Assembly: GCA_000328365.1 (NCBI GenBank)
Contig: KB311873.1
Span: 10,555-74,554, forward strand
DNA length: 64,000 bases
Source of the DNA: Capitella teleta
Lineage: Eukaryota > Annelida > Polychaeta > Capitellidae
Reading direction: 5' to 3'
Below the pieces are notes generated by a model. That model saw nothing but the letters and a program-made list of their open reading frames with translations. It did no database searches and was not told the origin of the DNA. Positions 46,796 to 58,588 of this stretch are shown here, piece after piece. The translations under genes were made by a program, and so were the position numbers. Within the stretch, counting starts at the first letter, position 1. The number at the start of each line of letters is the position of its first letter.

Positions 46796-48959
46796 TTATT
46801 CCATTCCTCCATCAACATCAACCGTAGCTTGTTCCGTTTGGAGCTCTCCTTTCTTTTCCAGCTGCTTTTGTCTGCCATCCAGGACCCCAACCAGCTTTTT
46901 TTGTTCATTTCGTAAATGCTGCATTCGTTTCTTATGCCTTCTGCTTCGCATGTGAGCTGCAAAGACCAATAATTAATTCACCTGTAATTCCAATTGCACT
47001 ATAATTCTACCTTTCCAAGTTGCTGTGGTCAAAAAGACAAGATCGCATGCTTGGCATTTATTGTGCTCAAACGTTGTATTACAAACTTCCTTCACCTCCA
47101 AAGGTTTCTGTTGCACCTGATTCTCCTTCTCAAACCAGACAGAAATTTAATGCTAATGTATACGCTAAATCAACTATCAAATTACCATCAAATAGGCTTT
47201 AACAATACTGCATGCAGGCTCATGCACTTGAGTCATCCAGTCAGATGGAATAGTGGAATCCACTCCATATATGGGAGGCACGTTGGGCCCAACACCTGAA
47301 GAGGCAATCAATAATGTCACCATCTGAACGATTGAATGAGACACACGTCTTAGAAATCTGTTGTTCATCCAACTCTGCTGCCTTCGAGCGTATCGACGAG
47401 TGGCTCGCTTCATGTCTTCAATGCCTGCAAACAGAAGAATAGCCAGCAATTCAATGGCGGACACCCCAAAAGCACCTTTGAGCAGCATTTCTTTGCCTGC
47501 TTCGCTATCTCGCTCCTCATCACTCAGAATCAAATATTGGTGAAATTCCTTAAAACCAATCGACTGGAAAATACCAAGGGTATATTCGCCATCTTCCCTG
47601 GAAAACACCCGTCAAAGATAAAATCACAGCGCAAAAGTAATTATGAGGACAAACCTGATGTGATTGACGTTGTAATCCACATGGAAATCCAGCATTTCAC
47701 GAAGAAGACCCATCTCCACCATCTCATCCACTCGCTTATCGGTTCGATCATTCAAAACTGAAAGCAACAAATGTGATTTGGGGAATAAAAATGTGACCAC
47801 AGAATACCTTCTTTTTCACACTGCACCCAAATAATGCATGGCTCAGGGAAACGGAGGGGTCCGCTCAGAGGACCGCCACCTTCTTCAGAATGCTGCTCAG
47901 TAAGAACGTCACTCAACGTTCGGCCTTCCATGAAATACACTTCCAAAGCCCTAAGGTAAAAGAATCAAATGAGACCCACACTGGAACGGAAGCATCCAAA
48001 CCTAAGCAATTTTCTTCGGTCGTGAGGATGGTATCGTTTGGCAGTCATTGGATCAACTTCTAGTAATTTATCGTAAATCCGTGGTGTCGTCCATTTGGAG
48101 ATATCATCACTACATGAGGCGTCAGTTCTAAGCTTTTTACTTGGGACTTCCTCAGACGAACTAGTCAAAGTATCCCCACTCTGTAAGAACAGAGATGGAT
48201 AAAAATAATTACAGAACAGGTACAATATATACCTCCGCTGAGCTCTTAGCAACCAGATTCTTCCACAACAGAGCTTCAATGTAGTAATTGGTTCCTCCAA
48301 CAATGATTGGCACATTCTGACGTGAATGAATGCGGCTAATCTGAGCTTGTTATAAAGACAACAAAAATTCGTGTTTTGCTTTCAGAAGTTGCGATACATA
48401 TCCAGTTTTGAAGTCTCACGGGTCAGAGATGAGATGATAATTCTGTGTTAATACCTGATATTAAAGGATACAGCATCCAGGGCTGCGTCTCTGAAATCAA
48501 TCACGTTGAATCGTTGAAGGGGGCTGACGACGTCCAGAAGGTGATGAGGACATATTCGTTGCTCCTCTGCGCTCACTTTGTTCGTCACAATGTCAAGGCT
48601 TTTGTAAACCTGTCAAGAATAAAATCAGGGACTGGGAAATTGAAGGCGCATTATGATGGTGGAGTACTAGTATCCCTTAAAAATGAGTAAGGGCATGCTA
48701 TATATGCGACCAACATAGTGACAAGTATGGTCAGTATGATGAGTATGGAACGGATGATGGGAGTATTTGAAGAGTGAGCGATAATAGGGCAAGATCGAAC
48801 ATTTCCCTTTCACAGCCAAACCTGCATTGAATCAGCGCTGATAATTTCTCCTTTGAACTTCTTCGCCAGCTCAATGGCCAATTTCGACTTCCCTGCCCCT
48901 GTGGCACCTAATACAACGACTAGAGGAAGCTGACGGGTGATTTTCAGGGATGCGGCCAT
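46796..48959 (-). CDS. TRIT1: tRNA dimethylallyltransferase with C-terminal zinc finger, eleven exons
   Basis: Minus-strand exons: 48822-48959, 48472-48609, 48233-48340, 48002-48180, 47808-47950, 47655-47757, 47476-47597, 47347-47424, 47186-47295, 47011-47116, 46796-46956 (1386 nt), giving 461 aa; human is about 467. It transfers dimethylallyl to N6 of A37 in tRNAs reading UNN codons, in cytosol and mitochondria. P-loop [11 protein letters not shown] (residues 15-25), [61 protein letters not shown] and [14 protein letters not shown] are all family hallmarks. The C-terminus has an intact C2H2 matrin/U1-type finger ([17 protein letters not shown]), usual in animal TRIT1. Two ATGs in frame lie just upstream (MMLN), so the start could be four codons earlier. 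Several introns are 50-57 nt. Confidence 0.96.
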
Positions 48960-49834
48960 ATTTAACATCATAACGGTGAGGTCACGTTATGATTAACGGT
49001 GAGTGACGGCCGTCAGTTGGTGGTGGACATAGGAATACATTGTACTACATGTAATTCTTTACTTTGCTTTTATTGAGATATTTACCGTTTACAAGTTCGA
49101 TACTAGTATTTGGGTGCCTCAATGTGAATTAGATAGCAATAGATATTATATGAGCCCGTTCTCGGTCACGCTAGGTACAGTAATTTTTGATCGAGTGCAC
49201 CGTATAATATAGAAATCATAACGGTGCATAAATGCGTCACACTCGTCAAAGGCTTAGATTATAACGGTACCGCGGCACGCGCGTGTAACTTATTGTTGGG
49301 TACAAACGGGAAAGGCATTTATGTTTTTGATTTCCTATGAAATCCTCCCATTCAGTCATCTTTGGTGAGCTGTCGGTGTAACGCAGTTGATGCACACATT
49401 CACCAGCAAGAGTCGATTAATGAATCACCCCCCGAAAAATCAAAAGAACGACTTAGTTCGAGGACGATCGTTATTCAGTGAATCACGGGAGTGCGTTATG
49501 AGTTTTATTTATCCTTCGCAAAATAGATCCGACCGTGTCGAGGTCGGTCGTTGACATTTTGGCACTGGGAGCGGTCGTTGCCCCGTACAAGTGCCTCATC
49601 GGCATCCAGTCTGTGGGTCTCAAAAGCAGTTCCACCGTCTTCAAGCAAACATTACGTGTACGATTAGCCTTCTGTGTGTCATGACTCGTAGTAGGCCAAA
49701 TACCTTTTTCTGCCACTTGACTCAGCAAGTTAGGATTTAGAAGCCTTGTGGTTTTGGCATAGATATGATCAATACTTCCATTGAACTGAATATAATGAGT
49801 AAGAAGATTTTTTTTTCAAGAAAAGAAAAAGTAT
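48960..49834. other. Region between TRIT1 start and MYC 3' end
   Basis: Holds the TRIT1 promoter. An 81-codon minus-strand frame at 49483-49728 lacks an ATG at its start and any motif; not called. Confidence 0.45.
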
Positions 49835-51341
49835 CTTTATTCGCAATCAATCGTATTTTCAAAAGCATAAAAACTTGAACACAAAGGGGGACTTCTGCCA
49901 TCAAATTTCTCCTCATTTTTTTATGTATTTCAGCAATTTTATAACTTTTTTTCAAAAATTATTCTTTTTATTAGAATAAAATAAATCTATACAGAGCAAA
50001 AGAGAACAATAATTTTTTTAGTTATTTCATTGATCTTCACTATATAAAACTAGTAATACTGCTGCGAAAATTCTTAAAACTGAGACATAATATACACTCA
50101 CAAAAGAAAACCTCTCAATTGAAATCAAAAACTCGCCAAGAGACGATGAATGTTTATGGGGGTTTTTTTTTCCGTTTTCCCCATTTTTTTTTGTTTTGTT
50201 TTTTCAATCCTTGCAATTATTAGGAGCATGATGCTGTATTAAATTCCAGGAAGAACTTTCTCGATAAACAGAGAAGTCAAATTTTTCAGAAACAAAAATA
50301 TATATGGCTATAACATAAGGGAAGAATGAGAGATAGCTTGAACAATTTAGATAAACCCTAAATTAAGTGTGCTGCATACTAATAATATTAACGAGGCATA
50401 ACAAAAAAATGTTACTAATTAATTGCTGCTGCATGAGGAAAAATATACGGGGAGGAGGGGGGGCTTAAGTATATAAGACACAGATGGATACACCAAAGAA
50501 ACTGACACCGCAAAAGAAACAAAAACTACAAAATACTAATCTAAAACAATGAGGTCCGTTTCATAGACCTATTAACAGAATAATTTGCAGGAATCGAAAA
50601 TACAAATTGCATAATATTTAGAAGAGGTTTGCTTTTTCAAAAACAATGGGGTTTCTTTTTCTTTGCAAAAAAATTATATTGGTTTTTATAAGTTTCAAAC
50701 ACAATGATTGCAAAAGGAAGTAGAGAGAAAACAAAAAATTCTAGGTTCACCTGACCTTAATAACAACAAGAAAAGAAAAAGACTAGGTCTTTCGATATTC
50801 ACATAATTCAACAGTAGTAATTTTTTCTGTTTTAAAATTTCCATTATAACAGATATTAACAAAAGGGTTCCAGACAAAGAACAGCTCTCAACAGACAAGA
50901 ATTGTTTCTCATGAACACAAAAATTCGAACATCAAAGACAATATTATGATGAGTGTTGTTTTAAGAAGGCTCCAATCGGCTTTGCAATCAATGAAACGAA
51001 GAAGTAAATCGAATAATAATGCACTTGAGGAATTCCAAAATATTAATATATATAGCTGCCTCTAAATGACCAATTGACGAGAGAGAAGAAAAATAAAAAT
51101 AAAAATATCTCCGTTCACAGGAGAACGATCAACAACTGCAACAAAATTAAGGGAAAAACCAAAGGCTATATCGATATATATATATAGAAATATCATACCT
51201 GTATATCATATAAGATAGTGACCAATAATTATTATGTTATCGCGCTGCGTACACAGTACATACACACTTGGCTATGTACAAACACACTCTTACAGTAACT
51301 GGCAAATACAACAATCTACAGAATACATGCTCAATGAACCC
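49835..51341 (-). other. Probable MYC 3' UTR
   Basis: About 1.5 kb of AT-rich sequence without supported frames follows the MYC stop. The first AATAAA in a good setting that I noticed is at 49835-49840 (TTTATT on plus). It is A/T rich, as expected of an unstable mRNA, but the 3' end is inferred. Confidence 0.4.
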
Positions 51342-53199
51342 TTACAAGAAGAGGTCATTGTCTTTGAGGTGGTTCAGCTTGGCTCGCAGCTGCTCCTGCC
51401 GATGCTTCTGCCTGGCCAGCTCCACCTCCAGAGAGTTATGCCTCCGCTTCAGCGAAATGACATGCTCAGAGGCCTTCTTCAGAATTGTCACTTTCGGTGT
51501 CCGCTCGGCACTACTAATGTCCGGCACACATGCGCGCAGGGTGCAGAAGCTGTACTTGAGATCGTTGCGGCGTTTGCGTTCGAGGACGTTGTGCTGCGCC
51601 CTCTTGCCTTCGCCCTCCTCAGAGTCCGAGCTGGTTCTGCTGTTGGCTGAGTCAGAGCCGTGACGGTTGTGCGACGAGCTGCCCCCGCGGCCATTGTGGT
51701 GACCGTGGTGCCGCTTCGAGTAAAGCTTCTGACAAGCTCGCTTCAGCTGATCTTGTTCAGATGACCGCGACTTCTTGAAAGGCTGAGGTGAGGACGGCAT
51801 GGACATGGGTCTTGACCGCTTCAGCACGGACACTGCGCCGGTCGAGGCGGCGGAGATCTGGGGGCTCTGAGGGGCGGACTGGGTGCTGTAGGGCTGAGAG
51901 TAGTGGTGGTCAGAGTGCGCACTGTGGTTGACGTTGCTGTAGTTGTGCATGGCCGCCACCTGTGCGCTGGCAGACTCAAGGTTGCGAGCCACAGACGAAG
52001 GTCCGCGCGACGACTTGCGCACGATGGACGACGTGGGAACAGTGACGACGTCAATTTCTTCGTCATCCTCTGTAAACAAAAGGCGCACAACATCAAAACA
52101 TGTCTCACATAATCAGCACAGCGATCATATTCATAGCGAAACAATCCGAACAGCGGTTAGATTACAGTGCAAGGCGTTTTGACAGCGCTATCGGCTGCAT
52201 CCTGACGGCTCATTGTGCGATGAATGCCATACTGATAAAAGTGATAAGCCGATATCTACTGCATACTAACAACGCTTGGCTAACAGCGCCAAATACACGT
52301 GCTGGTAGAGCATAGCAGTGTGTACGCACAGCAGCCAACACAAGCACGTGAGGGGCGGCATTCCTCCGCATTAGCATAATTTACCCATCGCCAGAGCCAG
52401 ACACTCATGCATATGCATACGCATTGCGCAAGGCCTCCTCATCGCTGGCAAAGATCCACTATGCGTATTAAATGGCCAATAGTGAAGTATTCTCACCTGA
52501 CTCAGATGGACTCGGGGTATCAAACACACTCGATGACGCCGTCAACGTCGAAGGGGCCGTGATGAGGGCGTTGCTGCTACCCAGGCACGTCTTGGCTTCG
52601 GCGCTGATCGGGTACGGGAACACGGACGTCGGGTCGACACAGTCTAAGCTGTTGGCGGCGTCACCCGAGCAGGACACTGTCCGGCTTCGGTTGACCGCAG
52701 CGGATGCAGCAGCAGAGTTCGTGGGTTTTCGGGGTTTGTCAGGGTCGGGTTGTGTGGCGGACCACATGCAATCCTGGATGAGCTTAGTGTTCAAGGGTTC
52801 GTTGAGATGAGCGAAGTTGAGCTGACTGTCGAGCAACGAGTCCCACATTGACTGGCTGCTGAAGTCATCGCCGTCTGTCGAGGAGTCTCGCTCGGGGGAA
52901 GCGGGGGGAGTGGGCTGGCCCATTTCGAACTTGTTCCATATGTCCATGTTGGGCGAAGACATGTCTCCGTAGAATTCGACTTCACTCAGTGACCATGCTG
53001 ATGCTCCCTCTCTGACTTCGTCAAATTCCATTAGGGGTGTGTTGCTCTGAAGCGAGTGCTTCGTCATGCTTGGTGCTGGGGACGGCGACTTTATCCGGTG
53101 TCGCTTGCTTTGATGGCCGTGTCGGTTCTGTACGCAACTTGGACAAGGATCGAATAATTCACTGGCAAGGGACGCTCTGGAGTTCCTTCCGCGATTCAT
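51342..53199 (-). CDS. MYC: MYC transcription factor, two coding exons
   Basis: Exons 52497-53212 (coding from ATG at 53199, acceptor TTGCAG just before) and 51342-52069; intron 427 nt; 476 aa. Myc box I: MDIWNKFEMGQPTPPASPE (residues 85-103), with Thr97 and Ser101 matching the human Thr58/Ser62 phosphodegron read by GSK3/ERK and FBXW7. Myc box II: KLIQDCMWSA (139-148), the TRRAP-binding motif. The splice junction precedes an acidic DDEEIDVVTV block, conserved in vertebrate MYC. The bHLH-zipper fills the last 87 residues: HNVLERKRRNDLK carries the E-box-reading His394, Glu398 and Arg402; then TPKVTILKKA and a leucine zipper that should pair with MAX. Gene structure (coding exons split before the EEIDVV block, 5' noncoding exon) matches vertebrates. 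The 5' noncoding exon lies right of 53212 and was not located. Confidence 0.97.
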
Positions 53200-56100
53200 C
53201 AAGTCAGATGGCCTGCAATACAGAACAAAACAACATAAGTCATATGTTACGACTTCACCGCCCGGTAGCCAAGTGGCGTCAACCGCCCTGCGACTCAACA
53301 GGCCCAGCATAAATTATCAGTTTTCCACCCTAAATAATCTCAAATATCCAATGACAGTACTTCAATATGATGTAAAAATGCCTATTGCACCTTTAGACAC
53401 TAAAACCGACAACTAATTAATCGTACTTAATTAGAGAAACGCCGCCAAAGGACGCAAGATCTCTGATCCTTCAGAGAAGCCAGGGACATTTAAATATCCA
53501 AACACATGCTGGTTTCACGTGTTTCCAAATGTTGCTAGCAACAGCGCAAACCAGAGGGTGTCGCGAGTTGAAAAAGGTTGCTACACAATTCCACGGAAGT
53601 ATCGACTCACCTGACAGTTTATAATAATCCAATTTGGTTTTAAGTCCGAGAAATTTTTGAAAGAAGCTAGAATAATATTCTACACCTCAACAGAACGACG
53701 CCGACAGGCAGACTGCGAAGAGCTGCGCAGTTGGTTCATTAATAAACAGCAGCCGCATCACACTCGACTGCAGACAAGCGATCACTCCGCCGCCTCATTT
53801 GCATACGCGGGGTTCAAGGCCCCCATCTCTCGGTTAACAATTTCTTTAAAAGTAAAGATATTTAACCATAACTGACGATGGGGGAAGTTACATAAACACT
53901 TCAAGGATATGTGGGCATGCTTGTTGGTTGTAATCAAGTATTTTTAAATATTTTCATGCCGGGAAGGTCCAAGCTAGACATCGGAGGCGAGTAGTGAAGT
54001 GGCTCATTAATGCATGGCGGGAAAGAGTAGGCGGGGCTTTCAGAGGTTCTTTCATGGAATTGAGCCAATGGGCTTCGTTGGATTCGTGGGTCGGTCATTG
54101 ATCAGCATTTCGGCCGAATGTTTAAAGTTTGTTTGAGCACTCGCAGCAACAAGTGGTTAAATTTCTCGTCTTGTCTTCGCAACGACATGGTCTTGAGCGT
54201 CATAGAATTTACATCAGCGCTCTTTGCAGTTCTCAGTATTTATAGGTCACTGGTTCAATGATCGATGGAATATGACATGAATATGCATGAGCATAAATTA
54301 CCTGACTAGTATGCGATTACGCGACTACAACTAACAGCGATGCGCTTTTGTCGTTAGTACAATAGGGTTCATTCGGTTCAATTACAGCGAGATGACGCCG
54401 CGACGGCGACAGACTTTGTCCTCTGTGAAAAAGGGAGTGCCCTTTAAAGTAGATACAGCATGAAAGCAAAGTGCAATAATTAGTCAAAGTGCAATAATTA
54501 AAGTCCGGTGACTCGAAACTATGGCCTTCGTTGCGTGTTCGCGTAGATATAGGAGGCACGTTCAATACAGACGCTAGTGTAGGCGTCATGTGGCACGGAC
54601 TGACCACACAATGAGTCCATTTAATTCAAAATTCAAATGGTTCTCTGTGGCCAATTGTAGAGGGAAACACAATGGGCTAATATGTAAGGTAAATAATTAT
54701 AAAAGCTGATAGCGACGACACTGTAATCAAGTAGCATTGTGAAATGCGGAGTGCGTGTGTTCCACCATTTCTGCATTCATTATCTACAAAACTGCACACA
54801 CACAAAAAAGATGATAAAACACAAAATTAAATAAATTGTTAATATTCCAGCGTAGGTAACAGTTAAGGGCTGGAGCCAGAGGGAGGATGTTTGTCGAGCA
54901 GTCAAAAATCGACAACATCTGCGGAATGTCTAATAATGGAATGAAAATAAATATGAATGAAATGCGCAAATACATAAAATATTAGTTTGTGTTTAAATTA
55001 TCATCATTGAGTGTAAAGTAGACCCTATTATTTCAGCAAGTTGCAAATTTTTTTTATTTGTAGGCCTATGATAATGCTAAGGATCAAACGTTTAACGGTT
55101 TTAATGACCCCACCCCTCTCTCCTTTATAATTTTATCTACTATAAGAATTATGAGGTATGTGAATGCAATTTTTGTGTTCTGTGTGTTACATTAAACAAC
55201 ATACATTACAACATTCATCTTCCCTGCAGGCATGTCAATGTTAATCGTTAACCAAAGAATTGAAAAGAGAACCATGTAATACATTACTCATTATAAATGC
55301 AAACTGGCTCTGAAGAAGATTGAAGTGAATGGAATACCTGAATAAAGCAACAACCCAAATAAACGTCCGGCGAAATGGTGTGTTTACAGTGATACAAAAT
55401 ATCAGATTAGCTCTTCGGATTATTCTTACTTCAATTATGCATACAGACCTTTACAGGGGACCTTAGCCGAATAGATCCGAGGGCGCTAATTTCCATCTGC
55501 TCTCTGCATTCTAAGAAATCAACCAAGCACGGATTGTTAAATGCTTCGTACGAGGCACGCGACCATGGACTCTTTTATAAACTTCTTTTAACAAAATAGC
55601 AACCGCATTTTGGAAGAGAGGAAAAAAAAGGGGGGGGGGGAGGAGGGTGAAGAAAAAAATATAAATGAAGCTGAATAAGGTCCCTTTTCAGGCTCAAAAG
55701 CTCCGTTAGTCCGTTGCGCAGATCTGTCGCGCACTCCACAAATATCCGCTTTATTCAGAGGGAAGCTGCCAGCAGTTCCAAGAAGGCATCATTGCAATCC
55801 CGCAAGAAGTGAAGGATTTACCCGCATGGTGTTAGTTTACAAGGAAATGAGGGCGTGACGGGTCATTATGTAATAGTTCAGCCGGGTGTCGTTTTGAATT
55901 CTTAGAAAATTTCAAATCCCTAGAACGTGCACCGCAATGTCGGCTGCCACTCTTTCGAAAAGGACGCAAGCTGAGATGCAGATATGGAAACTTATCGCAG
56001 TGTTAGACTGACATATTGACATGGTGACATTGAGCCGGCTTCCTATTTGCGCAAAACAATTCAATAATTCGCTGGAAATAATGAAAATAATGAACGCATT

Positions 56101-58551
56101 TCGAGCTAATCTCATCCGTTGATAAGGTCACGGTATGGTTTGTTATTGTTATGTGTTTTCCTGTCTCGCTTGATGAGCAGTGAGTGACCTGCAAGCTGCG
56201 AGGCTACAACCCGGAAGCCGCCTTCAGATGACATGACCCCTGTGTGACCCCACCCGGAGTTCAAAGGTTCACCAGAAACATAATTAGGTCACCGCATTAC
56301 TTTCAGAATAAGGTTAAGTTAAGGGTGGGCGGAAGGGAGGGAGGTTTTGTTCCTCTATTTACACGACTAAACGGACGGCGTGAGATGGATGGAGGGGTGC
56401 CTGCTGGCTACCAATGCGGTCACCCACGATGAAAGACGCGAAGCAAGCCCCAACACGAGGCGAATCTCTATTTATAATGCCATTCACGGGCTATCAGTAC
56501 TCGAATCGTCAATTAAAACCCAATATTTGACACTTCTAACTGTCTCCGTTTTCTTAGAGATTTCTGTGATTGGGACTGAGTACCTGAGAATTTGAGTGCA
56601 CCACCGATGTAGAACTCACCAATTAATTAGGACTTGTTGATGCCGTATGAACTGGATGATGTCGTAGCCAACAGTCAAAACCGAATGACGCCTTGTATGC
56701 TGGGGGCAGACGCCGTGTTTTTGTGATATCGATGTCGAATGCATTTTGCTGTCAATTTCGTCCATTTCTCTCTTTTGCTATGTCATCTTGAGCTGTTCGT
56801 TCGGTCGAGTGCTTGGTCCGTGTGCAAAACCTTTGTGTCCAAATGCGACGAAATTGAAACGAACGAATTGAATGGTTGCAGATGGCACACGCACTTGTCG
56901 ATAGGTCAGCGCAGAGGGTGCTCTTGTCAATTACATAACATGCATGACAATAATATACAATAAAACAATTAGATACATGCAGTTAATGCAATGTCGCATA
57001 GCGTTGTTATATTAATCAAATTGTATATCAACGCATTTGAATAGTTTGCTAATAAATGCGCAATATAAATGTTACGTAAATAAATATCTATTAGCAGCAC
57101 CTGGTCAAGCAGATCACTATACAGTAACCCTTTGTGAAGTTTTCATTATCTCCATGAGTAATTGCATCATGTTGATTAGATAACTAAGTACACCATGAAG
57201 TGTCCATTACATGTCATTTCGCATTTGCATTACGCGAGGATTATGATGAAAATGACTCCTCCGCCTTTGTGTAGGAATCCCCCCTTCCCCCACACGTACA
57301 AATCCCCATTCACCCTCGAGGCATTCTAGAACAATACATATGCACATGCAGATAACATAATTAGGAGTAAAGAGAAAGAAATTGGAAACTCTCAAAGCAC
57401 ACTCAAAGTCTCTTATAAGATGTTTAGAATTTACTCATTGCCTTCCACATAGCGGCTCACGCTCGTTCAATTGTTGGTATAGACAGACGCACAATGCTAT
57501 TGTGGAGAAATAGTTCAGATAATACCGTTGTTTAATCGTGAGCTAAAATAACTTCGTTCGCCATCGGGGAACTGCGTGACACACGTGACACAAAACACAC
57601 TGTTTATAACCACCCCCCCCCCCCTCCCCTACACATGACCTCCAACATGAGGAAGTTATGTTTGTTTTACTTCGAATTAATTAAACAATTAATTAATTCA
57701 CGTTGAATTAGTCAAGTTCGCATTTATACCCTCATAATGAATTCACGTTGTGTTTGGGGGTTCTCCTTTCTTCTTCCCTGAAATAGGTTTACTTCGGTCC
57801 TCTCTGTCTGAATAGCAAAATTGAACAGCCCAATTTCATGATTACCTGTCAGCTGACATCTAATACATGTAACCTTAAAATCTTAGAGCCGTTATAATGA
57901 TAGAAAGGGTTACTACTTATTTACTTATTGCCAAATGTTTTGTTCCCCCTTCTTTCTTGTTCTTTCTTCTCTCTTTTTTTCTTCTTCTTTTCATTCCTTC
58001 TTCTTTTTTTCTTTTTTTTTTTTTTTTTCTTCTGAAATTGAAACGTTTGCTTTCTATGTCTTCCCCTGTGTCGCTGGGCTTATATACTTGCGTATATTTT
58101 ATTGAACGAATTGAATTTCCCTTATAATTATGTGGGTAATGGTGGTATTGAAATAGGCTAGCGCGTGGGGTACTAGTGCGTGTCTTTGATATAATATTTT
58201 TCTCAGCACGCGACCAGCAATTATTACCTCATAAAGGGCTAAACGATTATCGACAAAAATAGGATTAAGATATCAGCAAATGTTTTCTTATTCACAGTCA
58301 ACTTTACAGACAACGAAATAATTCTACAGCTTCGAGATCATAAGAGGATTGACGATTATAAAAAAAAATGCCGATTTCCATTCAATTCGGACATTCACCT
58401 CGTAGCAGTGCTGGTCGTGGATTTACTTCAATAGCGGCGAGGCATGTGCTAAAGGACCGTATTCTTATGGTCCAATGGCATTTTTTGATGACGTAAGGAC
58501 GTCTGCAACGGTATCTCTTTAACCATCTTGAAAGCTCCGTCGCTGTTTTCG

Positions 58552-58552
<1 letters not shown>

Positions 58553-58585
<33 letters not shown>
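58553..58585 (+). repeat. Poly-T run of 33
   Basis: Uninterrupted T homopolymer; could be the tail of a minus-strand retroposon, but no adjacent body was recognised. Confidence 0.95.

Positions 58586-58588
<3 letters not shown>

Noticed and set aside
49483-49728. 81-codon minus-strand frame between MYC and TRIT1
   Set aside because: No ATG at the start, no recognised motif and no matching splice signals; could only be rescued by transcript data.
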